Under the pieces are notes generated by a model that had not been told where the DNA came from, did no database searches, and worked only from the letters and a program-made list of their open reading frames with translations. This document shows, in pieces, positions 25,467 to 34,118 of a DNA stretch of 64,000 nt. How positions within the stretch are numbered: the first letter of the stretch is position 1; each line of letters starts with the position of its first letter. Both the position numbers and the translations under genes were made by a program. The DNA comes from Bacteroidia bacterium (lineage in GTDB: Bacteria > Bacteroidota > Bacteroidia > J057 > JADKCL01). The stretch is from assembly GCA_020635905.1 (NCBI GenBank), contig JACJYV010000001.1, positions 1,116,001 through 1,180,000 on the forward strand, written 5' to 3'.

Positions 25467-25928
25467 TCAAACAATAGTATAACTCACGTCAGTGGGATTC
25501 TGGAACCAGCTCCAGATGAGTTCGAAGTCTTCCCAATCCTCTTTTTTAAGGACCATAATCTGATCGCCAAAGTGGAGGTGAATTTCATTGGCGGTGCGGC
25601 TGGGATTGGCCAGGCGCAGGGGAAAGGAGCGATTAGGCTTGCGATTTACGATCTCATGCACGGAAATCATTGAAAATGAATCTCCTACGATCAAAACCTC
25701 AGCTATGCGTTTGTTGAGCTGGACGGAGGCCCAGAAATTTCCCAAAACAAGCGCCAGGGTGATGCCAATGATGCCAAACCAGAAAATAGGCTGTCCATAA
25801 TACATTTTGATCAGCACGCCTATCACCACCACGGAGGAAAAAATGATGTAATAACGCAGGGCATATTCCTGGGTCACCACCAGCGGATTTCCGGACTTGG
25901 GATAGTGATTGCTTCTGAAATTCGTCAT
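25467..25928 (-). CDS. Two-helix membrane protein, PH-domain-like, unknown
   Basis: 153 residues. Two adjacent transmembrane helices (YYIIFSSVVVIGVLIKMYY; IFWFGIIGITLALVLGNFWA) followed by a ~70-residue strand-rich cytoplasmic domain ending in a helix (DWEDFELIWSWFQ), the layout of small PH-like membrane proteins. Function unknown. Its ATG directly abuts the fmt stop codon, so it is probably co-transcribed and translationally coupled with fmt. Confidence 0.7.
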   Translation of the reverse strand: MTNFRSNHYPKSGNPLVVTQEYALRYYIIFSSVVVIGVLIKMYYGQPIFWFGIIGITLALVLGNFWASVQLNKRIAEVLIVGDSFSMISVHEIVNRKPNRSFPLRLANPSRTANEIHLHFGDQIMVLKKEDWEDFELIWSWFQNPTDVSYTIV

Positions 25929-26852
25929 CTATTTTACCGTTTCCAGCTTCTCTTTGTAGCCCCGCAGGAATTCTCCTGCTTCCATGGGCTTTTTGCCTTC
26001 CAGTTGCAATTTAAGAATTTGCAGCCAGCCGTCATTGCCGGCAATTTCCAGCAGGTGATGCCCGTCGAACTTTACGGTACCCGGACGGGTGGGGTTGCCC
26101 GGGCTCAGGCTGCTTTTCTGAATTTTCAGAACTTTGCCGTTGAGGGTGGTCCAGGCGCAGGGATAGGGCGAAAGTCCGCGGATAAAATTATAGATCTTTT
26201 CCACAGGCTGGTTCCAGTCGATGCGGCAATCGTCTTTGAATATTTTGGGCGCAGGATGGAGAAATGCTTCAGGATTTTGCGGCTTGCGCTCCGCGGTTCC
26301 CGCTTCGATGGCTTTCACCGTTTTGAGCACCAGTTTGGCCCCCTCGTCCATCAATTCATGGTGCAGATCACCCACGCTCCATTTGGCTGGAATATTCACC
26401 TTCTTTTGAAACAACAAATCGCCTGTGTCGATCTGCTGGTCGATGAAAAAAGTGGTGACTCCCGTCTCTTTCTCCCCGTTGATCAGGGCCCAGTTGATGG
26501 GGGCGGCGCCGCGGTAATCGGGCAAAAGGGAGGCATGCAGGTTGAAAGTGCCCATTTTGGGTACACTCCACACCACTTTGGGCAGCATGCGAAAAGCCAC
26601 CACCACGGCCAGATCTGGCTGCAGAGATTCCAGTTCGGCCAACCAGGCCGGGTCTTTGAGCTTTTCGGGTTGCAAAACCCGCAGGCCCCGTTCCAGGGCA
26701 AATTCCTTCACCGCCGAAGGCGTGAGTTGGCGACCCCGTCCGGCAGGACGGTCGGGCGCGGTGACCACCCCGACCACCTCATAACCCGCATCCACCAGGA
26801 TGCGGAGGGAGGCGACAGCAAATTCGGGGGTGCCCATGAAGATAATTTTCAT
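25929..26852 (-). CDS. fmt: Methionyl-tRNA formyltransferase
   Basis: 307 residues, usual length. Formylates initiator Met-tRNA with 10-formyl-THF. Motifs: IIFMGTPEFAVASL at the start, TAPDRPAGRGRQLTPS, the catalytic FNLHASLLPDYRGAAPINW, ETGVTTFFIDQQIDTGDLL, and the C-terminal domain with NFIRGLSPYPCAWT. The Asn, His and Asp of the active site are present. Peptide deformylase is not adjacent. Stop abuts the next gene's start. Confidence 0.96.
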   Translation of the reverse strand: MKIIFMGTPEFAVASLRILVDAGYEVVGVVTAPDRPAGRGRQLTPSAVKEFALERGLRVLQPEKLKDPAWLAELESLQPDLAVVVAFRMLPKVVWSVPKMGTFNLHASLLPDYRGAAPINWALINGEKETGVTTFFIDQQIDTGDLLFQKKVNIPAKWSVGDLHHELMDEGAKLVLKTVKAIEAGTAERKPQNPEAFLHPAPKIFKDDCRIDWNQPVEKIYNFIRGLSPYPCAWTTLNGKVLKIQKSSLSPGNPTRPGTVKFDGHHLLEIAGNDGWLQILKLQLEGKKPMEAGEFLRGYKEKLETVK

Positions 26853-26935
26853 GGGCGCAATTTAGAATTTTTAAACACAAAAACCCGTACCACAGCCGGG
26901 CTGCGATACAGGTTGAATGGGGGGAATTTACCTTA

Positions 26936-27475
26936 TCAGGCTTCGTGCACGGTGAACATAACGGCACCATCAGCCCCATTGGCGATGGTGACATAGTCCC
27001 AACCCCATGAATGACGGGATTTGATAAACATGGGCTCATTCAGGTTTCGGTGACGAAATACAAAGGAACCTTCTCCCATTTCAAATGCCCTCAGCTGCAA
27101 TGGCTTCACCTCAGGATTGTGGTCTTCCACCGCAAATTCACACCATGACCAATCCAGGGAATTGTTGTAGGGCTTGAGGTACTTTTTGTTGTCATCCACA
27201 AGGATGTACATTTTGGCATCCTCCTCCACGGGATTGGCAGAAAAGTAGATTTTCATCACATCCACCTCATGGGTACGGCCATAGTAGGCATTTTGGGCAT
27301 TTCCTACTCCCTTATTGGCAGCGCTGAGGTAATCATTATTGCGCTGGCGCATGAGGTAGTAAGGGGTGTCAGGCTTGATTTGGGTTACTGAAATCTGTTT
27401 CCCGTGAAGCTTGTCAATGGCAGCAGGTGCGATAGCTTCAGGAGTTCTGTTGATGGTTTTTGATGAATCAGACAT
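26936..27475 (-). CDS. Protein of unknown function, possibly beta-trefoil-like
   Basis: 179 residues, no signal peptide or membrane segment, rich in aromatic residues. It shows repeated strand motifs (PYYLMRQRNNDYLSA; KMYILVDDNKKYLKPY; GSFVFRHRNLNEPMFIKSRHSWGWDYV) at roughly 45-residue intervals, as in beta-trefoil/fascin-type folds, but no family can be named. A hairpin with a plus-strand T-run lies between it and the deiminase-like gene upstream, so it is probably transcribed separately. Confidence 0.65.
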   Translation of the reverse strand: MSDSSKTINRTPEAIAPAAIDKLHGKQISVTQIKPDTPYYLMRQRNNDYLSAANKGVGNAQNAYYGRTHEVDVMKIYFSANPVEEDAKMYILVDDNKKYLKPYNNSLDWSWCEFAVEDHNPEVKPLQLRAFEMGEGSFVFRHRNLNEPMFIKSRHSWGWDYVTIANGADGAVMFTVHEA

Positions 27476-27538
27476 AATTTTAATGTTTAAAGGTGAAAAA
27501 AATTGATTTTGATAAAATTCAGGACAAGGTTCTCCCCT

Positions 27539-27560
27539 CCCCGTCGAAGACGGGGTTTTT
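27539..27560 (+). terminator. Rho-independent terminator, plus-strand orientation
   Basis: Perfect stem CCCCGTC-GAA-GACGGGG followed by TTTTT on the plus strand. Both neighbouring genes are on the minus strand, so it does not terminate either of them; it would end an antisense transcript. Confidence 0.65.
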
Positions 27561-27601
27561 AAAAGGGATTTTTTGCGTTCAGGCGTTAAGGCCCGGGCTT
27601 T

Positions 27602-29230
27602 TTATTGATTGCTGTACCAGAGGCTGGTCAGGCAACGGATGGCACCGCGATCTCTGGCAACGAGTAGGGCATTTCCGATAGGAACTATTTCTGCCCCAGT
27701 ATTTTCAATGAAAATGTCGGCGGTTTTTCCGTTAAAATGGCTTAACAGGTGGTTCATTTCCGTATTTGGGTGAGAATAAAAGGGGAGCAAAAGCCTTTTC
27801 TCATTCGTTTTTGGGTTCAGATCTGCCAATAGATTATTATAAGTTGCCCAGTGACTGCCCCCCCTATTATAAATCAGCCAGCAAAAAGGGACCCGAAATA
27901 CTTTGAAATCAGCCCTGCCTCCAAGTTGCAACCCAATTGCATCCAGCACTTTGCCAATATTTCTGCGGGCCTTCTTCTTCTCCTGGGAATCCCCTGGCAA
28001 TCCAGGTTGAATGATCTCATATTCTGGTTTATACTCTGCCAGTGCGATGAGATGCTTGCCCTGATGAATCCCCAGATAACTGAAAAACAGGTCCAGATGC
28101 ACCAAAGGTTGATACCTGGGTCCGGTCGTCAGGTAGCTTAAAGGAGCAGGGAAGCCAGAATGATTGAGAGTTTCCTTAGAAATAAGACGCTCTGTGCCTA
28201 CCACCACAACTTCATCCACCTGAAATATTTTCCGAATGGCTTCTGCCTTATCTGCAGTGGGAGCGCTGTTTTTGCCCACAAACAGGATTCTATCTCCCAC
28301 CCACATATTGCCGCCGTCCAGAGACAGGTTGCCAAGTACTGCACCGTTGGTGAGGTCTGACCGACCATTCACAGCCTGATTATATCCCCTGCAATGTGAT
28401 TCCCGACCTTCCTTGTAGAGAAATCCAATCGCTGGAAATCTGGATTCATTACTTTTGCGGCCCGGACTGAGCACAGGTATGCAATAATCTCTCAGCCAAA
28501 ACGCATTGAAATCAGGGTTAATTCGCTTGATTTCGTAACTTTTAGGATCAATTTTCTGGCGCTTGAGCAATTCTTTCAGCTTATCAATTGAGATGTATTC
28601 TTTTACCAACAGTTGCACCTGGGAACCAGATGGCAGGTTGCGCAAGAAGGAAAGTACGATTTCATTGGTTCCATCAGAACTCTCCCGATCAGGCCACAGG
28701 ATCAAATACTTCCTTTTGGAATGACCGTTATCCATTACAGGGCTCCAATCCAGACCAATGTCGAGGGGAAACTTCCTTTCAGCGGCTTTCTTCTGCACAG
28801 ATTCTGAGAAAAACGGGTCGTACAAATCCGTGGATTCAAGGTAAAATGAAGGTTCATGTGGCAAAATCACTTCCAAAATTCTCTCTGTTTTGTAATCCAC
28901 CAGCCTCAAACCAATTTTTGTTTCCTTAAGATTTACCTTAAGCTTTGCGCTTTGGTACGGGTTTTCCTCTCCCACCTGCCATCTCATTTTGAAAATCCTG
29001 AGCGCATCTGGCGAAAATCCAACCTGATCGTATGCATCTACTTCAATTTCCAATTTATGCCAGTCCTGAAAATGCATTTCATCTTTAGAATCCAGTTTCC
29101 AGTTCCCCTCTTCGAGGGAAAGCAGGCAGGGAGTGAGGTTTTGAAGGTCAACAGGAAGCGCCTGTTTTGGCAATTCAAGTTGCATTTTCGCATTCAGGGC
29201 AGGCAGGAAAGAGGTATTCAGGGAAGTCAT
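27602..29230 (-). CDS. Peptidylarginine/agmatine deiminase-fold protein
   Basis: 542 residues, no signal peptide. The C-terminal ~350 residues have guanidino-modifying-enzyme motifs: FWLRDYCIPVL (catalytic Asp), LSLDGGNMWVGDRILFVG, LVHLDLFFSYLG (His-x-Asp) and the nucleophile Cys in GAIRCLTSLW near the C-terminus. This order matches PF04371-type agmatine deiminases and bacterial peptidylarginine deiminases. The Arg before the Cys replaces the common His of GGIHC. The first ~140 residues are a strand-rich domain with no known match, reminiscent in layout of the multi-domain eukaryotic PADs. Forms an operon with two unknown genes (3 bp and 18 bp gaps). Substrate unknown. Confidence 0.72.
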   Translation of the reverse strand: MTSLNTSFLPALNAKMQLELPKQALPVDLQNLTPCLLSLEEGNWKLDSKDEMHFQDWHKLEIEVDAYDQVGFSPDALRIFKMRWQVGEENPYQSAKLKVNLKETKIGLRLVDYKTERILEVILPHEPSFYLESTDLYDPFFSESVQKKAAERKFPLDIGLDWSPVMDNGHSKRKYLILWPDRESSDGTNEIVLSFLRNLPSGSQVQLLVKEYISIDKLKELLKRQKIDPKSYEIKRINPDFNAFWLRDYCIPVLSPGRKSNESRFPAIGFLYKEGRESHCRGYNQAVNGRSDLTNGAVLGNLSLDGGNMWVGDRILFVGKNSAPTADKAEAIRKIFQVDEVVVVGTERLISKETLNHSGFPAPLSYLTTGPRYQPLVHLDLFFSYLGIHQGKHLIALAEYKPEYEIIQPGLPGDSQEKKKARRNIGKVLDAIGLQLGGRADFKVFRVPFCWLIYNRGGSHWATYNNLLADLNPKTNEKRLLLPFYSHPNTEMNHLLSHFNGKTADIFIENTGAEIVPIGNALLVARDRGAIRCLTSLWYSNQ

Positions 29231-29232
29231 TT

Positions 29233-29652
29233 TCAGAGCGAGGATTTGGTGATTTTGAAATAGGGAGTCAGGACTATAAAATAACTTTGGCTCGACTCAT
29301 AATTGAAGTAAACGGGGATGGGGCCCAGGCCAAACCTGCTTTGCAGGGCCATTCTTTGTTTCGCCTCACCCTTTTCGCCCCGGATATCCATGACCCCAAT
29401 ACCGCCCTTGTAAACCCTGGTATCCAGGGAAAATGAGTCCACATTACCAGGATTTGAGAAACAGGATTCCTTCAGGCCCGGGGGCAATTCCGTCACAGGG
29501 TTGATGATATAGAATCCATTTTGGATCTTCACTTCATGGGGATTGTTTTTGAGGCAAAACTCAGCAATGTCACCCGTAAGGTTGCCAATTGCGGAAAGGG
29601 TATTGAAATCTTCGCTAAGGATTAAATGGTAATTTTCAACAGGAAAGTTCAT
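29233..29652 (-). CDS. Unknown protein in deiminase operon
   Basis: 139 residues, soluble, strand-rich, without recognisable domain (segments NYHLILSEDFNTLSAIGN, NGFYIINPVTELPPG, GIGVMDIRGEKGEAKQRMAL, PVYFNYESSQSYFIVLTPYF). It ends 3 bp before the deiminase-fold gene and begins 18 bp after another unknown, so the three are probably one transcript. No signal peptide. It may be a partner or inhibitor of the deiminase, but this is only inferred from position. Confidence 0.65.
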   Translation of the reverse strand: MNFPVENYHLILSEDFNTLSAIGNLTGDIAEFCLKNNPHEVKIQNGFYIINPVTELPPGLKESCFSNPGNVDSFSLDTRVYKGGIGVMDIRGEKGEAKQRMALQSRFGLGPIPVYFNYESSQSYFIVLTPYFKITKSSL

Positions 29653-29670
29653 GATTTTGAGGGTTTAAGG

Positions 29671-30117
29671 TTAATTAACTGGAATAAATTCAAAGCTGTA
29701 TGCCTCTGAACCAATCAGGATCACATTGGTGCTTGCATTGAATCGCAGAAAAAGGCTGTGATTCAGGCCCAGCTCAAATTCAGCCTCCTTCAGACGGGAA
29801 CTGGGAAACCTTGCTTTGGCGATTTTATTGTCCACTCCCATCTGTGTCCCAAATATCAGGGTCCCTCCCATTCCCAGATTAATGGATGATTCCATAATCC
29901 CATTATCTGTGACCGGGAATTGAATACAATTCACCGCGAAATTTTCCACCCCATCATTGTCCTCAACGATGGAGATTTGCACCACCTGAGTTGACCCGGG
30001 CGAAGTAGGAATGGGAAATGTCTCCACATCTCCGTCAGAATCTTTGATCACCAGACTGTCATTTCCAAATACAAGGAAATGGTTTGAAGTTGGCCATTGA
30101 TTAATTGAGTTTAGCAT
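29671..30117 (-). CDS. Unknown protein, first gene of deiminase operon
   Basis: 148 residues, acidic and strand-rich (FLVFGNDSLVIKDSDGDVETF; VVQISIVEDNDGVENFAVN; INLGMGGTLIFGTQMG; NASTNVILIGSEAYSFEF). No signal peptide, no known family. It is divergent from the helical-repeat gene at 30303 and leads the three-gene minus-strand operon with the deiminase-fold protein. Confidence 0.65.
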   Translation of the reverse strand: MLNSINQWPTSNHFLVFGNDSLVIKDSDGDVETFPIPTSPGSTQVVQISIVEDNDGVENFAVNCIQFPVTDNGIMESSINLGMGGTLIFGTQMGVDNKIAKARFPSSRLKEAEFELGLNHSLFLRFNASTNVILIGSEAYSFEFIPVN

Positions 30118-30302
30118 TTGTTTTTAGTTTAGGTGAATAATTGAATTACTCAGGCAATTTGCTCAATCTGAAGCGGCTGAACAAAGACATTTATTTCTTT
30201 CATTTTGATTCCCAAATTTTCATTCAAAGATTTATTTTCAATGTTTTTAAATCATATTTTATTTATTTTAATCAAAATTATACCTCATTTTTTGGATACC
30301 CA

Positions 30303-31805
30303 ATGATCAATTCTCCTGAAATTTTTTTACTGATTCGCTCCATGTCAGCCGCTGAAAAGCGATTTTTCAAGCTGCAGGCGCAGGGAAAGCAAAGTGGGGA
30401 AGGGAAAAATTATCTTTTGCTCTTTGATCTCCTGAACGAAATGGAGGAGTTTGACGGGAAAATTTTGCAACTCAGGGCCGGGGAATTGGGCTTCAGCCGC
30501 TACCTTTCCTGGACGCAAGGTCACCTGATGGAGCAATTATTGCAATCCTTGCGCAATTTTCACCAGAAAAACGACCCCGTCCTCCAGGTGGAGGACCACT
30601 TATTTGCCGCCAAAATGCTATGGCGGCGGGGAATCTCCCGGCAAAGCGCCCGACAACTCGAGAAGGCCAGGCAATTGGCAGAAACCCTCGAGCTAAACCA
30701 ACAAATGCTCGAAATTCTCGAATTTGAGCGCATGGTGCTGATCAAGGAGCAGCAAAAGGGATATGTGTCTGCCATTCGGCAGCTGGAACAACGAATGGGT
30801 CAGGCCCTCCACTACCTGAATACCAAGACCAGGATCGATGCGGCCCGCCAAAATCTGAACATCATGGCCCGCGAGCAGGCCCTCGACTGGGCCCGGCTGG
30901 GCGAAAACACCCTTCCTGAGGTATTTCTGGAAGATTTGCCTGCTCAGGGCTACTTTTTGCCACGCTACAGCCAGTTGTTTGGACAGGCTCTCTATCACCA
31001 GATCACGGGCGATTACGCCCGTGCTTTTGACTGCTACGGCAGGCTGCTCACCCATTTCGAGGAAAATCCAGCCATGTTGAAAGCCCATCAGCGCAATTAT
31101 GTGCACATGCTCAATAATTACCTCAATCTGGCCCACGGCACAGGAAATTATGGGGTCTTCCCCCCCACCCTGGCCAAACTGGGGGCACTAAAGGGCCAAA
31201 ATCTGGAAGAAGAAGCCGAAATTGCCTCAAATGGGTGGTTTCTCAGGCTGCTATTTGTGATGAATACGGGAGAATTTACCTACGCCCCCCAACTGGTGGT
31301 TGACATTGAAAACGGCTTTGAAAAATACAGGAGTTACATCAATCCTGCCCGTCAGATTGCCCTGCTGTTCAACATCGCCATGCTCTATTTTGTCCAGGAG
31401 CGCTTTGATCTGTCGTGGAAATGGAACCAGTGGGTGCAGGACCATGAATTTCCCCGGGTAAGAAAGGATATCATGGGCTTTTCCCGCCTCCTTTCCCTGA
31501 TTATTGCCTGGGAGCGGCAGGAGTTGAGGTTACTCGAATCGGGCCTGGAAGCCACCTACAAACGAATCAAAAGGGGACGCCAACGTTTTCCGTTCGAATT
31601 GTTGATCATTTCCCACCTGAAAAAATTATTGGCCTCAGAAAACAAAAGCCAGCAACTTGAAATCATGCAGAATTTTAAAGAGAAACTGCTCAAACTACTG
31701 GAAAAAACCCCTAAAGCGAAATTTTTTGGCTACGCAGAAACCCTGCTTTGGCTCAACGCCCGCCTTTCGGGTCGCCCTCTGCGGGAAGTTTTGCTCGATT
31801 CCTGA
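30303..31805 (+). CDS. Large alpha-helical repeat protein (TPR-like), Bacteroidota family
   Basis: About 500 residues, almost wholly helical. The N-terminus FLLIRSMSAAEKRFFKLQAQ is a recurrent signature of a Bacteroidota family of unknown function ('IRSLSKSEKRYFKL' type). Downstream helices such as YHQITGDYARAFDCYGRLL and FNIAMLYFVQERFDLSWKW have TPR character. No signal peptide, so cytoplasmic. The frame is open 54 codons upstream, but that part is low-complexity AT-rich sequence; ATG at 30303 matches the family start. Divergent from the deiminase operon. Confidence 0.75.
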   Translation: MINSPEIFLLIRSMSAAEKRFFKLQAQGKQSGEGKNYLLLFDLLNEMEEFDGKILQLRAGELGFSRYLSWTQGHLMEQLLQSLRNFHQKNDPVLQVEDHLFAAKMLWRRGISRQSARQLEKARQLAETLELNQQMLEILEFERMVLIKEQQKGYVSAIRQLEQRMGQALHYLNTKTRIDAARQNLNIMAREQALDWARLGENTLPEVFLEDLPAQGYFLPRYSQLFGQALYHQITGDYARAFDCYGRLLTHFEENPAMLKAHQRNYVHMLNNYLNLAHGTGNYGVFPPTLAKLGALKGQNLEEEAEIASNGWFLRLLFVMNTGEFTYAPQLVVDIENGFEKYRSYINPARQIALLFNIAMLYFVQERFDLSWKWNQWVQDHEFPRVRKDIMGFSRLLSLIIAWERQELRLLESGLEATYKRIKRGRQRFPFELLIISHLKKLLASENKSQQLEIMQNFKEKLLKLLEKTPKAKFFGYAETLLWLNARLSGRPLREVLLDS

Positions 31806-31820
31806 CCTCCCCGCAAATCA

Positions 31821-32486
31821 TCAATCCCGTTCCACGGGAAGGTACCACCAGGCAAGACCCAGGTTCACCTGGGTCATGCGATTGGCATAGACCGCTTTGC
31901 TGGCAATGTATTCGCCGCCTGTGTCCAGATTGAAGGGGAAATAGTAGGTAACTCCGCCGAAAAATGAGACCAGATTTCCCCGGGTTTGCACGGGATAAAA
32001 ATGCAATTCAAAGCCATAAGAGCCGTCAGCGCCCGGGTAGGTGCTGATCTTGTTGATCGCAAACTTGAAAACAGGGGCGATGATGCCAAACTCGGGATTC
32101 ACCTCCTGTCCCATGAATTTTCCTCCCGTAAAAACGGGTTGCCGCAGGGAAAAAACCACGGAGTGGATATCCCCAAACTGACCCGTAGGGTAAGGAATGG
32201 CACTTTCATAAATGCGGCTCACCTGCTGGTATTGGTAGCTCAGACCTGGCTTGATCGCCCACTGATTGATGAAAAATCCCGCTTCCACCCCAAAACCGCT
32301 GAAATTATACTGATAATACCGCTCCCAGGGCCCAATTCCTTCAATGTCCCACAAGTCAGCATGCAGGAAGCGCCAGCCCCAATGCATGCCCGGCTTCACG
32401 AAAAAGCCAACTGTCTGCGCATTCACAAATGCACCAGCAGCCAAAAGCAAGCTCAGGAAAAACAGGCGAAGAAAGGATTTTCGCAT
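31821..32486 (-). CDS. Outer-membrane beta-barrel protein, unknown
   Basis: 221 residues. Signal peptide RLFFLSLLLAAGAFVNAQ, then alternating amphipathic strands with Gly and aromatic residues (FFVKPGMHWGWRF, AIKPGLSYQYQQV, SFFGGVTYYFPFNL, VNLGLAWWYLP), typical of small PorT/OMP_b-brl-type barrels. Function unknown. Converges on the helical-repeat gene with a 15-bp gap. Confidence 0.75.
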   Translation of the reverse strand: MRKSFLRLFFLSLLLAAGAFVNAQTVGFFVKPGMHWGWRFLHADLWDIEGIGPWERYYQYNFSGFGVEAGFFINQWAIKPGLSYQYQQVSRIYESAIPYPTGQFGDIHSVVFSLRQPVFTGGKFMGQEVNPEFGIIAPVFKFAINKISTYPGADGSYGFELHFYPVQTRGNLVSFFGGVTYYFPFNLDTGGEYIASKAVYANRMTQVNLGLAWWYLPVERD

Positions 32487-32544
32487 GCCTCAAGATCGCA
32501 GCCAGAACCAATTGATTCAAGGCAAAAAAAAATCTCTCTTAGGG

Positions 32545-32597
32545 AGATGTTAGATTTTTAGACGTTAGATTTTTAGATTTCAGAGATCAAAGATTAG
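32545..32597. repeat. Heptamer-type repeat, AGATGTT/AGATTTT family
   Basis: Units agatgtt, agattttt, agacgtt, agattttt, agatttc, agagatc and aaagatt in 7-8 nt register. Same family as the array at 25261. Confidence 0.75.
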
Positions 32598-32631
32598 TGT
32601 TGAGATAAAAAACGTAACAAAATTCAACGCC

Positions 32632-32767
32632 TGGGGGCTTCAGCCCCCAAATGGGATGCAATGCATCCTCCCCCAACAAAACGATACAAAGCCTGGCACA
32701 CGCTTCAGGGAAATTCCGTAGGGGTGGGTTTTAACCCGGCCCTATCCAGTGAAGAACCGTAAACCGT
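32632..32767. repeat. REP-like hairpin cluster plus heptamer end
   Basis: Three hairpins in a row: TGGGGGCT/AGCCCCCA (32632-32649), GGATGC/GCATCC (32654-32668) and GGGTT/AACCC (32726-32737). Two exact 7-nt units, gaaccgt and aaaccgt, follow at 32754-32767 and end flush with the stop codon of the sterol reductase. The first two hairpins have the size and spacing of REP-type elements. Confidence 0.6.
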
Positions 32768-34078
32768 TTAAAACACCCCCGGCAAAATCTTATACGGAAC
32801 CCTTTTCTTATAATCGTCCCAGAATTTGCCGTATTTCAGGCTGCAGCGCTCCTCGTCGCGCACAGAACGATGCACCAGCAAAATGCCCAAAAAGATCACA
32901 TAAAACCAGGGCAGCAGGTGATTGAACATACAGGGCAGGGTCCAGCAGACCGCGCCCAGCCATTCAGGAATGTAGTGAAAGTGGCGTGCAATGCCCCACC
33001 AGCCCGAAGCCAGCAGCAGACTTTGCTTTTTCTCGCCCTTGTCGTTGATGTAGCTGGCATGGATGGCGACCGGGTCCTTGCCCCAGATTTTCACCTTGCC
33101 GTCCTTCTCACGGAAGCGCTGGCGCTGCAGGTCCGCGGCATAATTGAGCAGAATGCTCACCGTGCCCACCACAAAGATCAGCACAGCCCACGGCCAGGCA
33201 ATGTCTGTATTATAGCCAGCCAGATAGTGCGTATTTGCAGTGTAAACACTTGGCAGCCAGACCATAATCCCCCAGATGATATAAAATCCCGCCCGATCCA
33301 CCTGAATATCCATGGAGCGCATATAGCCAATTTCCCACAGATAAAACTTGCCCAGATAGATCATTTGCAGCCCCACCACCACAATCATAGCGTTGGTAAT
33401 GCCAAACGTTTCGTGCTGATGGGCCGCAAACGAAACCAGCAGCAGAGGCCAGCTCATCATGGCAATGCGGCAATTGATAAAATGCTTGAAATTGAGGCTG
33501 CCAATGTAGGGATACAACTCCGTACCCCAGTAATAATCAAAAATCAGGTTGCCCGTGATGCCGTGATCGGGTCCCGAAGGCGCATAGCGCCCTTTAAAGT
33601 ACAGCGCCACACACAGCAGCAGACTGAACACGTTCAGCGCGCCCAGCAATTCCCCAAAATGATCGTACAAAATGGTGGGCGAAAACCATCCCAGTCCCCA
33701 GCTACAGCCCGCAAAAAGCAGCAAACTGGCCAGAAAAGCCAGAAAACCATTGTCGCGGTAGATGGGCGTAAAGCCACCTGCCGTCGTGGTGCCAGGCTTT
33801 TTCTTTCCAGGCAAAACCTTCAGCAAGACCAGTTCCACTGCCGCAAAAATCCCCAGAATAGCCCAGGCAGTCTTGGAACCCCAGAAAACAGGCCCCCAAA
33901 TGTCCCACAAAGCGTTGAAAAAGCCATCATCCATGAATTTCTTCCCCAATTCCAGGAAAGATCCCCCCAGTTGTTCATTCGTGTACCAGATCAGAATCGC
34001 CGTCGGCGGACACAACAAAATGAGCAAAATCGGCAGATTGTGGCGAAGAAAGAGGTTTTGGGATTTATTTTCAGACAT
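32768..34078 (-). CDS. Sterol reductase of the DHCR7/ERG4/ERG24 family
   Basis: 436 residues, about nine to ten membrane helices. The C-terminal third follows human 7-dehydrocholesterol reductase closely in pattern: LLASGWWGIARHFHYIPEW, the HLLPWFYVIFLGILLVHRS loop, RDEERCSLKYGKFWDDYKK and PYKILPGVF at the end. Further up, FYLWEIGYMRSMDIQVDRAGFY is also characteristic. These enzymes use NADPH to reduce sterol C7 or C14 double bonds. No other sterol genes (squalene epoxidase, cyclase) are in the window, so the natural substrate is uncertain; it may act on host or dietary sterols. The 3' end abuts a heptamer unit. Confidence 0.85.
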   Translation of the reverse strand: MSENKSQNLFLRHNLPILLILLCPPTAILIWYTNEQLGGSFLELGKKFMDDGFFNALWDIWGPVFWGSKTAWAILGIFAAVELVLLKVLPGKKKPGTTTAGGFTPIYRDNGFLAFLASLLLFAGCSWGLGWFSPTILYDHFGELLGALNVFSLLLCVALYFKGRYAPSGPDHGITGNLIFDYYWGTELYPYIGSLNFKHFINCRIAMMSWPLLLVSFAAHQHETFGITNAMIVVVGLQMIYLGKFYLWEIGYMRSMDIQVDRAGFYIIWGIMVWLPSVYTANTHYLAGYNTDIAWPWAVLIFVVGTVSILLNYAADLQRQRFREKDGKVKIWGKDPVAIHASYINDKGEKKQSLLLASGWWGIARHFHYIPEWLGAVCWTLPCMFNHLLPWFYVIFLGILLVHRSVRDEERCSLKYGKFWDDYKKRVPYKILPGVF

Positions 34079-34118
34079 ACCAGCGTAACGTGTGTGTTAC
34101 TGCAAGTATAATCATTTT

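Noticed and set aside
25905..26996. Long plus-strand reading frame of 363 codons
   Set aside because: Antisense shadow of fmt, whose own motifs are complete; His/Phe/Gly-rich composition is not protein-like.
32870..34111. Long plus-strand reading frame of 413 codons
   Set aside because: It is the antisense shadow of the sterol reductase; composition is Gln/His/Arg-biased as expected for a complement of membrane-helix codons, with no family features.
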